From Hyalangium gracile (GTDB taxonomy: Bacteria > Myxococcota > Myxococcia > Myxococcales > Myxococcaceae): a stretch of 64,000 nucleotides of DNA. The stretch is taken from positions 62,001-126,000 of the forward strand of contig NZ_JAHXBG010000003.1 of the NCBI RefSeq assembly GCF_020103725.1, written 5' to 3'. Positions 1-8,107 of the stretch are shown here, in pieces; within the stretch, counting starts at the first letter, position 1, and each line of letters starts with the position of its first letter. The notes under the pieces were generated by a model. It did not search any database. It saw only the letters and a program-made list of their open reading frames with translations, and was not told where the DNA came from. A program made the translations under genes and the position numbers.

Positions 1-64
1 TCATCGGGGACCTTCTGTGCCCTGCGAAAAAAGCGGGTCTTAATTCAAACAGCTGGGAAATTTG

Positions 65-1495
65 TCAAGGCGCAACCTGCGCCGGCCCATGGGTGAACTG
101 GGGCCCCTGCGTGGTGAGGCCCAGCGTGAAGCGCAGGGCGGACTCCAGCTCGGGGAGCATGAAGTGGAAGCCCTGGCGCTCGGCGGCCTCGGGGCGGACG
201 TGGGCGCCCTCCAGCACGGTCTCCTGGCCCATCTCTCCAAAGAGGGTGCGCACCGCCACCGCCGGCAGCGGGAACACCGCCGGACGGGAGAGCACCCGCC
301 CCAGCGTCCGCGCGAAGTCCCCCTGGCGCACCGGCTGGGGGGACACGGCATTCACCGGCCCGCGCAGCTCCGGGGTGAAGAGGGCGAAGTGCGTCAGGCC
401 CACCACGTCCTCGAGCGAGATCCAGCTCATCCACTGCCGGCCGCTGCCCAGGGGCCCGCCGCCGCCCATGCGGAAGGCCGGCGCCATCTTCGCCAGCGCC
501 CCTCCCCGCGCGTCCAGCACCACGCCGGTGCGCAGGTGCACCACCCGGATGCCCGCCTCCTCCGCGGGCGCCGTGGCCGCCTCCCACGCCCGGCAGACGG
601 TGGCCAGGAAGCCCTCGCCCGGGGGGCTCACCTCCGTCACCACCTCGTCCTGGCGGTTGCCGTAGAAGCCGATGCCCGTCAGGCACACCAGCACCCGAGG
701 CTTCTTCTGGAGCCGGGCCAGCCCCTCGCACAGCACGCGCGTGCCGTCCGTCCGGCTGCGGAGGATGGTCTCCTTGGCCTGGGGCGTCCACCGCTGGGCC
801 ACGTTCTCGCCCGCAAGGTGCACCACCGCGTCCACGCCCTCCAGCGCCGCCACGTCGAGCTCGCCCTTGGCGGGGTTCCACGCCACGTCCCCCCGCGCCG
901 CGTTCGGGCGGCCTCGCACCAGCCGCCGCACCTGGTGCCCGCCCGTGGTGAGGAAGGGCACCAGCGCGCCTCCCACCAGCCCGGTGGCTCCCGTCACCGC
1001 CACCGTGAGCGGCCCCTGCCCGGCGAAGGCCGCGTGCCGCCGCAGGTCCTCTCGCGTCAGCGCGTGCCGGTACGCGAACATCCGCTCCAGCCGGCGGCGA
1101 ATCATCCCGCCACCGAAGGCCCGGCCCGCGGCGCCCAGCGGCGGCGCGTACACCACCTCGTCCTCCAGCACGGAGGAGTCCGGAGGCTCGGGCCACACCC
1201 GGTGGGTGTGCACCCAGCTCGCGAAGGGCCCGGACACCTGCTCGTCCTGGAAGAGCGAGCCCTCGATGTACTTCGTGTGCCGCGCCTCCCACCGCTGGGC
1301 CACGGGCCCTATCCGGATGCGCACCACCACCCGTGCGCCCTCCTGGATGCCGTCCCCGCTGCGCTCCAGCACCTCGGTCGTCTCCCAGGGAGGCGTCAGC
1401 CGCTCGAAGGCTCCCTCCCGGGCATGCCAGGAGAACAGCTCCGAGGCAGGCACTGGCATCCGGCTGCGTGCGTCGAACATCAACGACTTGCCCAT
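65..1495 (-). CDS. SRPBCC domain fused to TIGR01777-type NAD-dependent epimerase/oxidoreductase
   Basis: The 476-residue product has two parts. Residues 1 to about 150 look like a START/SRPBCC (polyketide cyclase/dehydrase type) ligand-binding domain. From about residue 164 a Rossmann fold begins with VTGATGLVGG and continues as a TIGR01777 (YfcH/SDR39U1-like) epimerase. This fusion is common in high-GC bacteria; the substrate is unknown. I chose the ATG at 1495 (MGKSLMFDAR) because the open frame extending to 1981 runs antisense through the next gene. Only 33 bp separate this start from the divergent tsaC start at 1529, so the two promoters must overlap or lie in each other's 5' ends. The preceding bases 1-64 hold nothing I can identify. 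Confidence 0.88.
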   Translation of the reverse strand: MGKSLMFDARSRMPVPASELFSWHAREGAFERLTPPWETTEVLERSGDGIQEGARVVVRIRIGPVAQRWEARHTKYIEGSLFQDEQVSGPFASWVHTHRVWPEPPDSSVLEDEVVYAPPLGAAGRAFGGGMIRRRLERMFAYRHALTREDLRRHAAFAGQGPLTVAVTGATGLVGGALVPFLTTGGHQVRRLVRGRPNAARGDVAWNPAKGELDVAALEGVDAVVHLAGENVAQRWTPQAKETILRSRTDGTRVLCEGLARLQKKPRVLVCLTGIGFYGNRQDEVVTEVSPPGEGFLATVCRAWEAATAPAEEAGIRVVHLRTGVVLDARGGALAKMAPAFRMGGGGPLGSGRQWMSWISLEDVVGLTHFALFTPELRGPVNAVSPQPVRQGDFARTLGRVLSRPAVFPLPAVAVRTLFGEMGQETVLEGAHVRPEAAERQGFHFMLPELESALRFTLGLTTQGPQFTHGPAQVAP

Positions 1496-1528
1496 GACCC
1501 CTCCAGGCCGCGACAGTGAAGGCCGCGC

Positions 1529-2500
1529 ATGCTTACTCCGGAGCTTCTGAAACGCGCAGTGGAAATCCTCCGCCAGGGAGGCGTCGTCGCCCTGCCCACC
1601 GAGACCGTCTACGGCCTGGCCGCCAATGCCGAGGACGAGCTGGCGGTGCGCCGCGTCTTCGCCATCAAGGGGCGCCCTGCCACCCACCCCCTCATCGTCC
1701 ACCTGGCGGGCGTCGACGCCCTGCCGGACTGGGCCCGCTCCATCCCGGAGGAGGCCCGGCGCCTGGCCGCCGCCTTCTGGCCCGGCCCCCTCACCCTGGT
1801 GCTGCCGCGCACCTCCCGCGCCACGGACGCCGTCACCGGAGGCCAGGACACCGTCGCCCTGCGGGTGCCCGCCCACCCGGTGGCCCTCGCCGTGCTCCGC
1901 GAGCTCGGGGGTGGGCTTGCGGCCCCCAGCGCCAACCGCTTCGGCCGTGTCAGCCCCACCACCGCCGAGCATGTGCGCCATGATCTCGGAAACGACGTGG
2001 ACCTCGTCCTCGACGGAGGCCCCTCCATCGTGGGCGTCGAGTCCACCATCGTCGATCTCAGCTCCGGAGCCCCCGCCATCCTCCGCCCCGGAGGCCTGGC
2101 CGCCGAGGAGCTGGAGCGCGTCCTCGGGTACCCCGTCCCGGTACGCACCGCGTCAACGGTGAGGGTTTCCGGTACTTTGGCCTCCCACTATGCCCCCCGG
2201 GTGGGCGTGGTGCTCGTCGAGCCCTCCGAGGCGCTCGCCCGCGTCGAGGCCCTGCGCCTGCAGGGGCTCCAGGTGGGATTCCTGGGCCCCTCCACCCTCT
2301 CCCTGCCCAGGGAGCTGATCCGCCTGGACATCCCCGAGGACCCGGCCGGCGCCGCCCGGCTGCTCTACCTGCGCCTGCGCGAGGCGGATGTGGCGGGGCT
2401 GGACGTGCTCGTCGCGTGCCTGCCGCCGGCCCAGGGGCTGGGGCTGGCCGTGAGGGATCGCCTCTCCCGCGCCGCGGCGCCGCGCACCCCTGAGGCTTGA
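1529..2500 (+). CDS. tsaC: L-threonylcarbamoyladenylate synthase (Sua5/YrdC/YwlC family)
   Basis: TsaC/Sua5 makes threonylcarbamoyl-AMP from threonine, bicarbonate and ATP for the universal t6A37 modification of ANN-decoding tRNAs, in the cytoplasm. The YrdC core is clear: VALPTETVYGLAAN near residue 20, the KGRPATHPL nucleotide-binding motif, and SANRFGRVSPTT. At 323 residues it is the long Sua5 form rather than the roughly 190-residue TsaC form. The linker GTLASHYAPR and the following small domain are typical of Sua5 C-termini. The ATG at 1529 gives the full N-terminus. It is transcribed away from the SDR-type gene, with 33 bp between them. Confidence 0.95.
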   Translation: MLTPELLKRAVEILRQGGVVALPTETVYGLAANAEDELAVRRVFAIKGRPATHPLIVHLAGVDALPDWARSIPEEARRLAAAFWPGPLTLVLPRTSRATDAVTGGQDTVALRVPAHPVALAVLRELGGGLAAPSANRFGRVSPTTAEHVRHDLGNDVDLVLDGGPSIVGVESTIVDLSSGAPAILRPGGLAAEELERVLGYPVPVRTASTVRVSGTLASHYAPRVGVVLVEPSEALARVEALRLQGLQVGFLGPSTLSLPRELIRLDIPEDPAGAARLLYLRLREADVAGLDVLVACLPPAQGLGLAVRDRLSRAAAPRTPEA

Positions 2501-2555
2501 TGCGCCGCTCGCTCTCCGATATCCCGCCACTGCCTGCTCCAAGGAGCGTATCGCC

Positions 2556-3527
2556 GTGACGCGACGTCTGCTCAGTCTCTTCCTCACCCTGGGTACCCTG
2601 GCCGCGTGCAACGACAAGCCGCCCGGTCAGCTCGAGCCCATTCCCCGCCCCGCCGACTACAAGGAGCCCGCCAAGGCTGAAGCGCCCAGGCCGGCCCCGA
2701 AGGCGCCTCCGGCCGATCCCAACAAGGTGATGCTGCGCTGGAACCTGGCGCCGGACGCACCCGTCGCCTACCGCCTGGATGGCACTCCGACCACGGCCAC
2801 CTTCTATGCCCTCCAGCGGCCCAAGCAGGGAGACCTGCGCGTGCGCATCGGCGTCCAGGGCGCCAAGGACGCGCTGGACCAGGGCACCTTCAGCGAGCGC
2901 GGCTTCATCCTGGACGGCCTCGGGGGCGTGCACCGGAACGTCGCCACGCTGCTGCTGGAGCTACCCAAGGAGGCCGTGGGCGTGGGCGACACCTGGTCGC
3001 TGGGCGCGGACCTGGTGGACACCACCCTCCTGGGGCGCTCCTTCGTCGAGAAGAAGGCGGACCGGCGCAACACCGTGAAGCTGGTGGCCATCGCCCCCGA
3101 GGGGGACGATCGGGTCGCCACCATCGAGTACGATCTCTTCGAGAGCCTCAGCGGCAGCTTCCCCCCGGCCCTGGTGACCAGCGCGGAGGAGCCCGCGGAG
3201 GAGCCCGCCGAGACATCCCCGCTCAAGCCCGCGAAGGACAAGGGCAAGGGCAAGGGCAAGGACAAGGAGCCCGCCAAGGCCGCCACGAGCGTCTCGCCGG
3301 AGCGGCCCCTCACCGCCGAGGCGACGTTCACCGGCAAGGGAGAGTTCCTGGTGAAGGCCGGCCGCTGGCGCTCCTGGGAGGGCACCCTCTCCTCGAAGCT
3401 GGAGGGCTATACCCCGCCGTCCCCGGAGAAGAGCCCCACGCAGGTGCCCCCGGGTACGCTCCAGCTGAAGCTCACCGCGCTGGACGCGGTTCCCCCGGCG
3501 CTGCAGGAAGCCGAGGCGAGGAAGTAG
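2556..3527 (+). CDS. Hypothetical lipoprotein
   Basis: A 323-residue predicted lipoprotein: a GTG start, a short basic N-terminus, a hydrophobic core and the lipobox LAAC at about residues 15-18. The mature chain begins with a Pro/Ala/Lys-rich linker (to about residue 55). A globular part with alternating strands follows, then a charged low-complexity patch (KGKGKGKDK near residue 233), then another beta-rich segment. I do not recognise the family; the architecture suggests a periplasmic or outer-membrane-anchored protein. It follows tsaC by 55 bp on the same strand. Its last 56 bp overlap the 3' end of the convergent hemH, so both stop codons lie inside the other gene. Confidence 0.8.
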   Translation: MTRRLLSLFLTLGTLAACNDKPPGQLEPIPRPADYKEPAKAEAPRPAPKAPPADPNKVMLRWNLAPDAPVAYRLDGTPTTATFYALQRPKQGDLRVRIGVQGAKDALDQGTFSERGFILDGLGGVHRNVATLLLELPKEAVGVGDTWSLGADLVDTTLLGRSFVEKKADRRNTVKLVAIAPEGDDRVATIEYDLFESLSGSFPPALVTSAEEPAEEPAETSPLKPAKDKGKGKGKDKEPAKAATSVSPERPLTAEATFTGKGEFLVKAGRWRSWEGTLSSKLEGYTPPSPEKSPTQVPPGTLQLKLTALDAVPPALQEAEARK

Positions 3528-4569
3528 CAGGGACCGCGGCCCCGTCCGCCTCGCGCACGAGGCGGACCACCGCGTCCACCCACGTGGGGTGGGCATTGAG
3601 CGAGGGCACGAGCGTCAGCGACTCGCCTCCGCACGCGAGGAACTGCTCGCGGGCGCGCATGCCCACCTCTTCCAGCGTCTCCAGGCAGTCGGCGACGAAG
3701 GCCGGGCACATCACCGCCAGCCGCTTCACGCCCCGCTTCGCCAGCTCGGGCAGCACCAGATCCGTGTACGGCTGGATCCACGGCGTGCGGCCCAGGCGGG
3801 ACTGGAACGAGACGGTGTGGGCCTCCGGGGACAGCCCCAGCCGCTGGGCCAGGGCGCGCGTGGTGGCGAAGCACTGCGCGCGGTAGCAGTGCCGGTTCAC
3901 GTCCGTGAGCACGTCACAGCAGCCGGCCGAGGCCAGGCAGTGGCGGCCGGACGGATCGCTCTTGCGCATGTGGCGCTCGGGCAGCCCGTGGTAGCTGAAG
4001 AGGACGTGGTCCGCGCGAGCCTCGGCGATGACGGGCCGGGCCACCTCGGCGAAGGCGTCCAGGAAGCCCGGGTGGTCGTGGAAGGCCGGCACCACGCGCA
4101 CCCCCGCCACGTCCCAGGCGTCGGCCAGCACCTCGTAGGCGCGCGCCAGGGTGGAGCTGGTGGAGCTGGTGGCCTCCTGCGGATAGAGCGGCAGGAGGAT
4201 GAACTCGCGCACCCCGCGCGAGCGCAGCGCCTGCACGGCGCTGGGCAGCGACGGGTTGCCGTAGCGCATGGCCAGCTCCACCTCGTACTCGCCCTGGAGA
4301 CGCTCGGTCACGGCGGCCGCCAGGGCCTTGCTGTGGACGAGCAGCGGCGAGCCCTGCTCCGTCCAGACCTTGCGGTACGCCTCGGCGCTGCGGGCCGGGC
4401 GGACGGGCAGGATGATGAGGTTGAGCAGCATCCAGCGCCCCACGGGGTGGATGTCCACCACCCGCGGATCATTGAGGAACTCGCGCAGGTAGCGGCGCAC
4501 CGGCCCGGACTCGGGGGCATCCGGCGTGCCCAGGTTCACCAGCAACAGACCCTTCTTCGGAGTGGGCAT
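3472..4569 (-). CDS. hemH: Ferrochelatase with internal Cys cluster
   Basis: HemH inserts Fe2+ into a porphyrin in the last steps of haem synthesis. The 365-residue protein opens with GLLLVNLGTPDAP and carries the catalytic His in FSYHGLPERH (His194). Between residues 211 and 233 there are five cysteines (211, 217, 218, 228, 233) in the segment after the active-site His. A four-Cys internal segment is the [2Fe-2S]-binding arrangement described for a subclass of bacterial ferrochelatases that includes myxobacterial enzymes. The ATG at 4569 matches the family N-terminus; the upstream frame is non-homologous. It lies 4 bp after apaG and is probably co-transcribed with it. Its 3' end overlaps the convergent lipoprotein gene by 56 bp. 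Confidence 0.95.
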   Translation of the reverse strand: MPTPKKGLLLVNLGTPDAPESGPVRRYLREFLNDPRVVDIHPVGRWMLLNLIILPVRPARSAEAYRKVWTEQGSPLLVHSKALAAAVTERLQGEYEVELAMRYGNPSLPSAVQALRSRGVREFILLPLYPQEATSSTSSTLARAYEVLADAWDVAGVRVVPAFHDHPGFLDAFAEVARPVIAEARADHVLFSYHGLPERHMRKSDPSGRHCLASAGCCDVLTDVNRHCYRAQCFATTRALAQRLGLSPEAHTVSFQSRLGRTPWIQPYTDLVLPELAKRGVKRLAVMCPAFVADCLETLEEVGMRAREQFLACGGESLTLVPSLNAHPTWVDAVVRLVREADGAAVPATSSPRLPAAPGEPRPAR

Positions 4570-4573
4570 GGGC

Positions 4574-4966
4574 TCAGTGCAGGGCGTTGGGCAGGGTGAG
4601 GGCGAACTCACCGATGCGGGCCTCGAACTGCTGCCCGTTGGTGCGGACCATCTGGTAGCTGCCGCGCATGGAGCCGAAGGGGGTGCGGAGCATGGCCCAG
4701 CTGGTGTACTCGAAGCGCTCACCGGGCCCGAGCCGGGGCTGCTTGCCCACCACGCCCTCGCCCTTCACCTCTTCCACGCGTCCGTTGGCGTCGGTGATGA
4801 CCCAGTGGCGGCTGCGCAGCTGCGCGGGCTGGGTGCCCACGTTGGAGATCTCCACCGTGTACATGAACGCGTAATGCCCGGACTCCGGAGCGCTGCGCTC
4901 CGGCCAGTAGGCGGGCTTCACGGTGATCCGGATGCCCTCGGTGGTCGTCGTGGACATGCGCTCCAC
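4574..4966 (-). CDS. apaG: ApaG family protein
   Basis: A 130-residue single-domain protein of the ApaG/DUF525 family, an immunoglobulin-like fold. Diagnostic stretches are the N-terminal ITVKPAYWPERS, the central HYAFMYTVEISN, and the Gly-rich TPFGSMRGSYQMV. ApaG proteins have been linked to Co2+/Mg2+ phenotypes and ApaH (Ap4A) metabolism, but the biochemical role is unsettled. Two ATGs are available (4966, MERMSTTT; 4957, MSTTTTEG); the track start is kept, and the second is equally possible. It is the first gene of a likely two-gene unit with hemH. The 115 bp upstream to the first Imm52 gene hold its promoter and the array's left boundary. Confidence 0.92.
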   Translation of the reverse strand: MERMSTTTTEGIRITVKPAYWPERSAPESGHYAFMYTVEISNVGTQPAQLRSRHWVITDANGRVEEVKGEGVVGKQPRLGPGERFEYTSWAMLRTPFGSMRGSYQMVRTNGQQFEARIGEFALTLPNALH

Positions 4967-5081
4967 ATTTGGCCGGGATAGGCCCGGGTTGCAAGGAAAA
5001 CGCCTGGGGTGACTCCGAGCTCCGAGGTCCAGGCAGTTCGACAGCGGCGGCTCGGACTCTACCCTGCATCCGCGAATGGGC

Positions 5082-5816
5082 CTACTTCGCAGGGGGCGGC
5101 TTGCGTTGGAGCAGGCCGGCCCGCTCCAGCAGCTCGCGGACGCGATCGGCCAGCGCCACGTGCTCCGGGTTGGCGGCGGTGAAGCGTTCGGGGGTGAGGA
5201 TGACGAGCGTGCCCTGGTCCTCCACCGGCTCGATGCGCACTGGCGCTGGCAGAGGTGGCACCCGGCCCAGCCGCCGCGAGAGGTACGTCACCCAGCCTGG
5301 CCACACCTCCGGGTACTTCGGCTCGATCATTTCCCGGTGCGCACGGGAATTAGCCACGCCCCAATCTGGGTCCCACGCCGTGGCGAGCGCTCGCAGCGCT
5401 TGGACCTGGAAGGAAGTCGTCAGCACCCGCTCCGAGCCAGGCCCCTCATCAGGAGCCTCCAAGATACAGTTGTTACCCACCCACTCCGAATACCCTCCGC
5501 AGCCCATCCGCAGCCAGGCGTCATTCCCCGCCTGCCTCCCGTTCCACAGCCAGATGCTGAAGCCCAGAGCTTCCATGGGCTGGCGCCTGTCGTCGCGCAT
5601 GACCTTGCTTTGGACGTACTTGATGAGAACGGGAAGATCGAGCTCCAGTGGGCGTTTGAGGGACTCCTTGAGGGACTTTGCGCTCTTGAACCAGCTGGCG
5701 AAGAGTGGATCCACCGGTTGCAGCAACTGAACCACCGTCGCCAGGCGCCGCGCGCACTCCTCCGCGTCCTCCTTCCTCGCTCCCCAGTACGCACCGATGT
5801 AGTACGTCTCGATCAT
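5082..5816 (-). CDS. Imm52 family immunity protein, copy 1
   Basis: A 244-residue cytoplasmic-type protein beginning MIETYYIGAYWGARKEDAEE, the signature of Imm52 immunity proteins of polymorphic toxin systems. Imm52 typically sits beside Tox-REase-5 toxins. It is the most divergent of three full-length copies here (others at 7364-8098 and 11110-11844). The ends, including DQGTLVILTPERFTA, are nearly identical to theirs, but the middle (about residues 60-150) differs. The ATG at 5816 overlaps the stop of the gutted toxin gene by ATGA. It remains intact although its own toxin has been lost, as expected if it is kept as an orphan immunity gene. Confidence 0.88.
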   Translation of the reverse strand: MIETYYIGAYWGARKEDAEECARRLATVVQLLQPVDPLFASWFKSAKSLKESLKRPLELDLPVLIKYVQSKVMRDDRRQPMEALGFSIWLWNGRQAGNDAWLRMGCGGYSEWVGNNCILEAPDEGPGSERVLTTSFQVQALRALATAWDPDWGVANSRAHREMIEPKYPEVWPGWVTYLSRRLGRVPPLPAPVRIEPVEDQGTLVILTPERFTAANPEHVALADRVRELLERAGLLQRKPPPAK

Positions 5817-6130
5817 CGGGCCTTTCTTATGGCAACGCTGGACACCACCTCCAGCCCTCGGCCTGTCGCCCCCACCGTGCGCGCCGTGCTTGCCGCCGTC
5901 CCGTACGTGCACAGCAGCGTCGTGCCCAGCTTCGACAGCACTCGCAGCTGCTCTCCTCGCGTCATCCACCGGAAGCGCTCCAGGTACTCCGGCGAGCTCT
6001 TCAACAGCCCCACCACCGCCGTGGGCAGCTGCTCCAGCTCCGCCATGCTCCTCAGCGGATGGCTCACCAGACTTCCCATCGCCACCGCCAGCTCCACCAC
6101 GGCCTCGATGCACACCGGCGCTGACCGCAT
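5813..6130 (-). pseudogene. Gutted Tox-REase-5 lipoprotein toxin, copy 1
   Basis: This 105-codon frame matches only the central part of the 537- and 539-residue toxins (about residues 267-355 of the 11855-13474 copy; shared blocks HPLRSMAELEQLPTAV and CTYGTAASTARTVGATGR). The lipoprotein signal, N-terminal domain and entire nuclease domain are gone. The first codons (PVCIEAV) derive from an Imm52 tail remnant equivalent to that at 9805-9876. The junction coincides with the 10-bp word GAGGCCGTGG, present both in that remnant and in the toxin, suggesting microhomology-mediated deletion. At the 3' side, sequence just after EVVS joins the toxin's 3' flank. Without a signal or catalytic domain it cannot act as the toxin. 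Confidence 0.85.
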
Positions 6131-6203
6131 CGGCGTGGACGCTGCGCCAGCCGGTTGTTAGCGTCGCCGGGCTTCGCGGGAGGCACGCATGCGGTGACGC
6201 CAC

Positions 6204-6407
6204 GTGGCGGTAGGAATCCTTTCAGCCCTGGCGCTGACCGGCTGCCCCTCGGAGTTCGGCAAGGACGGCCGCGTGGCCAAGGCCGTGCACAAGGACGCGG
6301 AGGAGCAGGTGCTGGAACTCACGCGTTGCTCGGAGGCGCGTCGCAGGGAGGTCTGCGCCCCGGGCAAGCAGTCCTCGGACGAGTGTCGTCGGTGCGGAGG
6401 GCCGTGA
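6204..6407 (+). CDS. Small lipoprotein, copy 1 (shortened start)
   Basis: A 67-residue lipoprotein with lipobox LTGC directly after a short hydrophobic core, then KDGRVAKAVHKDAEEQ and a four-Cys tail. The family is not recognised. The paralogue at 9927-10148 starts at an ATG that here (6189) is followed by CGG and then TGA instead of TGG, so the ancestral start is dead. The only in-frame alternative is the GTG at 6204, leaving almost no n-region before the hydrophobic core. The gene may therefore be weakly expressed or non-functional. Its stop at 6405-6407 abuts the GTG of the next gene. It is transcribed divergently from the toxin/immunity genes. Confidence 0.55.
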   Translation: MAVGILSALALTGCPSEFGKDGRVAKAVHKDAEEQVLELTRCSEARRREVCAPGKQSSDECRRCGGP

Positions 6408-7325
6408 GTGCGGAAGGAGAACTGGCGCAACCTCGTGGCTGTCTTCGCAGGCGTCCTGCTGCCACTGCCGCTGCTGTTGCTGTGGGGGCTGCTGAGGCCA
6501 GCGCTACCAGCGAATGCGCCAACCGGAGTGCGCATCAGCCCCATCCTCACCCAAGCGCAGCGCATGCGGCTGGTGACGTACGGGCGGCGCTGTGGTCCGA
6601 ACAACGAGAAGTGTGAGCCACCCCTGGGCTGCTTGTTCGACGTCCGCTTTCCACGGACACCCTGCACCGACAGCGAGTGCTTGACGGATGCGCAGTGTCT
6701 GGAGGGCGAGGTGTGCCGAAACCTTGCCACCTGGGGAGACACACCCCAGGTTCGCCGCTGCATCCCCATTGGCCCACGCCAGGAGGGAGAGGGCTGCGTC
6801 GAACTTCCGCGCGACAAACGCAACTCCTGTGCTCCTGAATGGCTATGCAGTGGCCGTGATGAAGCCTGGTGCGCCCGGCCCTGCCGCCTGGGCGACAGCG
6901 AGGATTGTCCCGAAGGCTTCTTCTGCGCGGACACCGTTCCACAGCCCGCCTGTCTGCCCACGTGCGACAAACGCGGATGCCCCCCAGGTCAGCAGTGCAT
7001 CCCGTTCGGGGAGGGCACCTCGATGTGCGCGCAGGTGTATGGCCCCGACTGCCGGACGACTCCCTGCCCTGAGGGTCGCAAGTGCGACGTTGCCAGAGAG
7101 CCACCCTATCCAGGCAAGGTGTGGATGGAATGTGTCCAGGAGTGCGGCGAAGACTTGCCCCCCTGCGGCACCGGCAACGTCTGCGACGGCTGGCATTGCC
7201 TGCCGGCCTGCGACCCTCACGGCCCTCCGGACGCGTGTGGCGAGGGCTATCACTGCAGCCGCAGCTGGGAGCAGGGCCCCTTCTCATGCCAGCCGCTCTA
7301 TTGGGATTGGACGATGGGCATCTGA
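6408..7325 (+). CDS. Cysteine-rich membrane-anchored protein, copy 1
   Basis: A 305-residue protein with a GTG start immediately after the lipoprotein stop. Residues about 8-32 form one hydrophobic segment (uncleaved signal anchor or signal peptide). The remainder is exceptionally Cys-rich, with repeated disulphide-type units such as CEPPLGCLF, CLTDAQCLEGEVC and CPEGFFCAD that resemble Dickkopf/EGF-like knots of myxobacterial surface proteins. It should lie outside the cytoplasm. The paralogue at 10149-11069 is closely similar throughout. The pair (small lipoprotein plus Cys-rich protein) recurs opposite each toxin cassette, but no function is known. I cannot assign it beyond a secreted or membrane-tethered Cys-rich protein. 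Confidence 0.78.
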   Translation: MRKENWRNLVAVFAGVLLPLPLLLLWGLLRPALPANAPTGVRISPILTQAQRMRLVTYGRRCGPNNEKCEPPLGCLFDVRFPRTPCTDSECLTDAQCLEGEVCRNLATWGDTPQVRRCIPIGPRQEGEGCVELPRDKRNSCAPEWLCSGRDEAWCARPCRLGDSEDCPEGFFCADTVPQPACLPTCDKRGCPPGQQCIPFGEGTSMCAQVYGPDCRTTPCPEGRKCDVAREPPYPGKVWMECVQECGEDLPPCGTGNVCDGWHCLPACDPHGPPDACGEGYHCSRSWEQGPFSCQPLYWDWTMGI

Positions 7326-7363
7326 AGCACACTCACCTCTGGATTGCGCACGGCGGCGCAGCC

Positions 7364-8098
7364 CTACTTCGCGGGGTGCGGCTTGCGTTGGAGCAGGCCC
7401 GCCCGCTCCAGTAGCTCGCAGACGCGATCGGCCAGCGCCACGTGCGCCGGGTTGGTGGCGGTGAAGCGCTCGGGCGTGAGGATGACGAGCGTGCCCTTGT
7501 CTTCCACCGGCTCGATGCGCACTGGCGCTGGCAGCGGCGGCACACGTCCCAGCCGCCGCGAGAAGTATGTCACCCAGCCTGGCCACACGTCCGGGTACTT
7601 CGTCTTGATCATGTCACGGTAGGCGGATGAGACGGCCGCGCCCCAGTCCGGTTCCCATGCAGTGGCCAGGGCTCGCAGCGCCGCGACCTGGAAGGACGTC
7701 GTCAGAACGCGCTCCAACCCCGGCCCCTCGTTCGGCGCATCCAGCACACACCGGTTGGTCCCCTGCTCCCAATATCCCCCGCAGCCAATACTCAACCACG
7801 CGTCGTTCCCCCCCTGATGTCCATTCCACAGGCTGAAGCTGAACCCCAGGTCTTCCATGGGCTGGCGCCTGTCATCGCGCATGAGGTGGCGCTGGATGTA
7901 CTGCTGGAGGCTGGAGACTTCGAGCTCCAACGGGCGCGTGAGGGCCTGCTTGAGCGACTTTGAACCCTTGAACCAGCTGGCGAAGAGCGGATCCACGGGC
8001 TGAAGCAACTGGACCACCGTCGCCAGGCGCCGCGCGCACTCCCCCGCGTCCTCCTTCCTCGCTCCCCAATACGCGCCGACGTAGTACGTCTCGATCAT
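7364..8098 (-). CDS. Imm52 family immunity protein, copy 2
   Basis: A 244-residue Imm52 protein (MIETYYVGAYWGARKEDAGE) lying 9 bp downstream of the intact toxin gene at 8108-9721, in the usual toxin-then-immunity order. It is very similar to copy 3 along its whole length, including the central GFSFSLWNGHQGGNDAWLSI and the C-terminal KGTLVILTPERFTATNPAH. It is expected to bind and neutralise the neighbouring Tox-REase-5 nuclease in the cytoplasm of producer or sibling cells. Its 3' end faces the 3' end of the Cys-rich gene, with 38 bp between them. Confidence 0.9.
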   Translation of the reverse strand: MIETYYVGAYWGARKEDAGECARRLATVVQLLQPVDPLFASWFKGSKSLKQALTRPLELEVSSLQQYIQRHLMRDDRRQPMEDLGFSFSLWNGHQGGNDAWLSIGCGGYWEQGTNRCVLDAPNEGPGLERVLTTSFQVAALRALATAWEPDWGAAVSSAYRDMIKTKYPDVWPGWVTYFSRRLGRVPPLPAPVRIEPVEDKGTLVILTPERFTATNPAHVALADRVCELLERAGLLQRKPHPAK

Positions 8099-8107
8099 GG
8101 GCCGTTC

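Noticed and set aside
1495-1981. Extended N-terminus of the SRPBCC-epimerase protein
   Set aside because: The extension is antisense to tsaC and would abolish the divergent gene's promoter; the family N-terminus starts at 1495.
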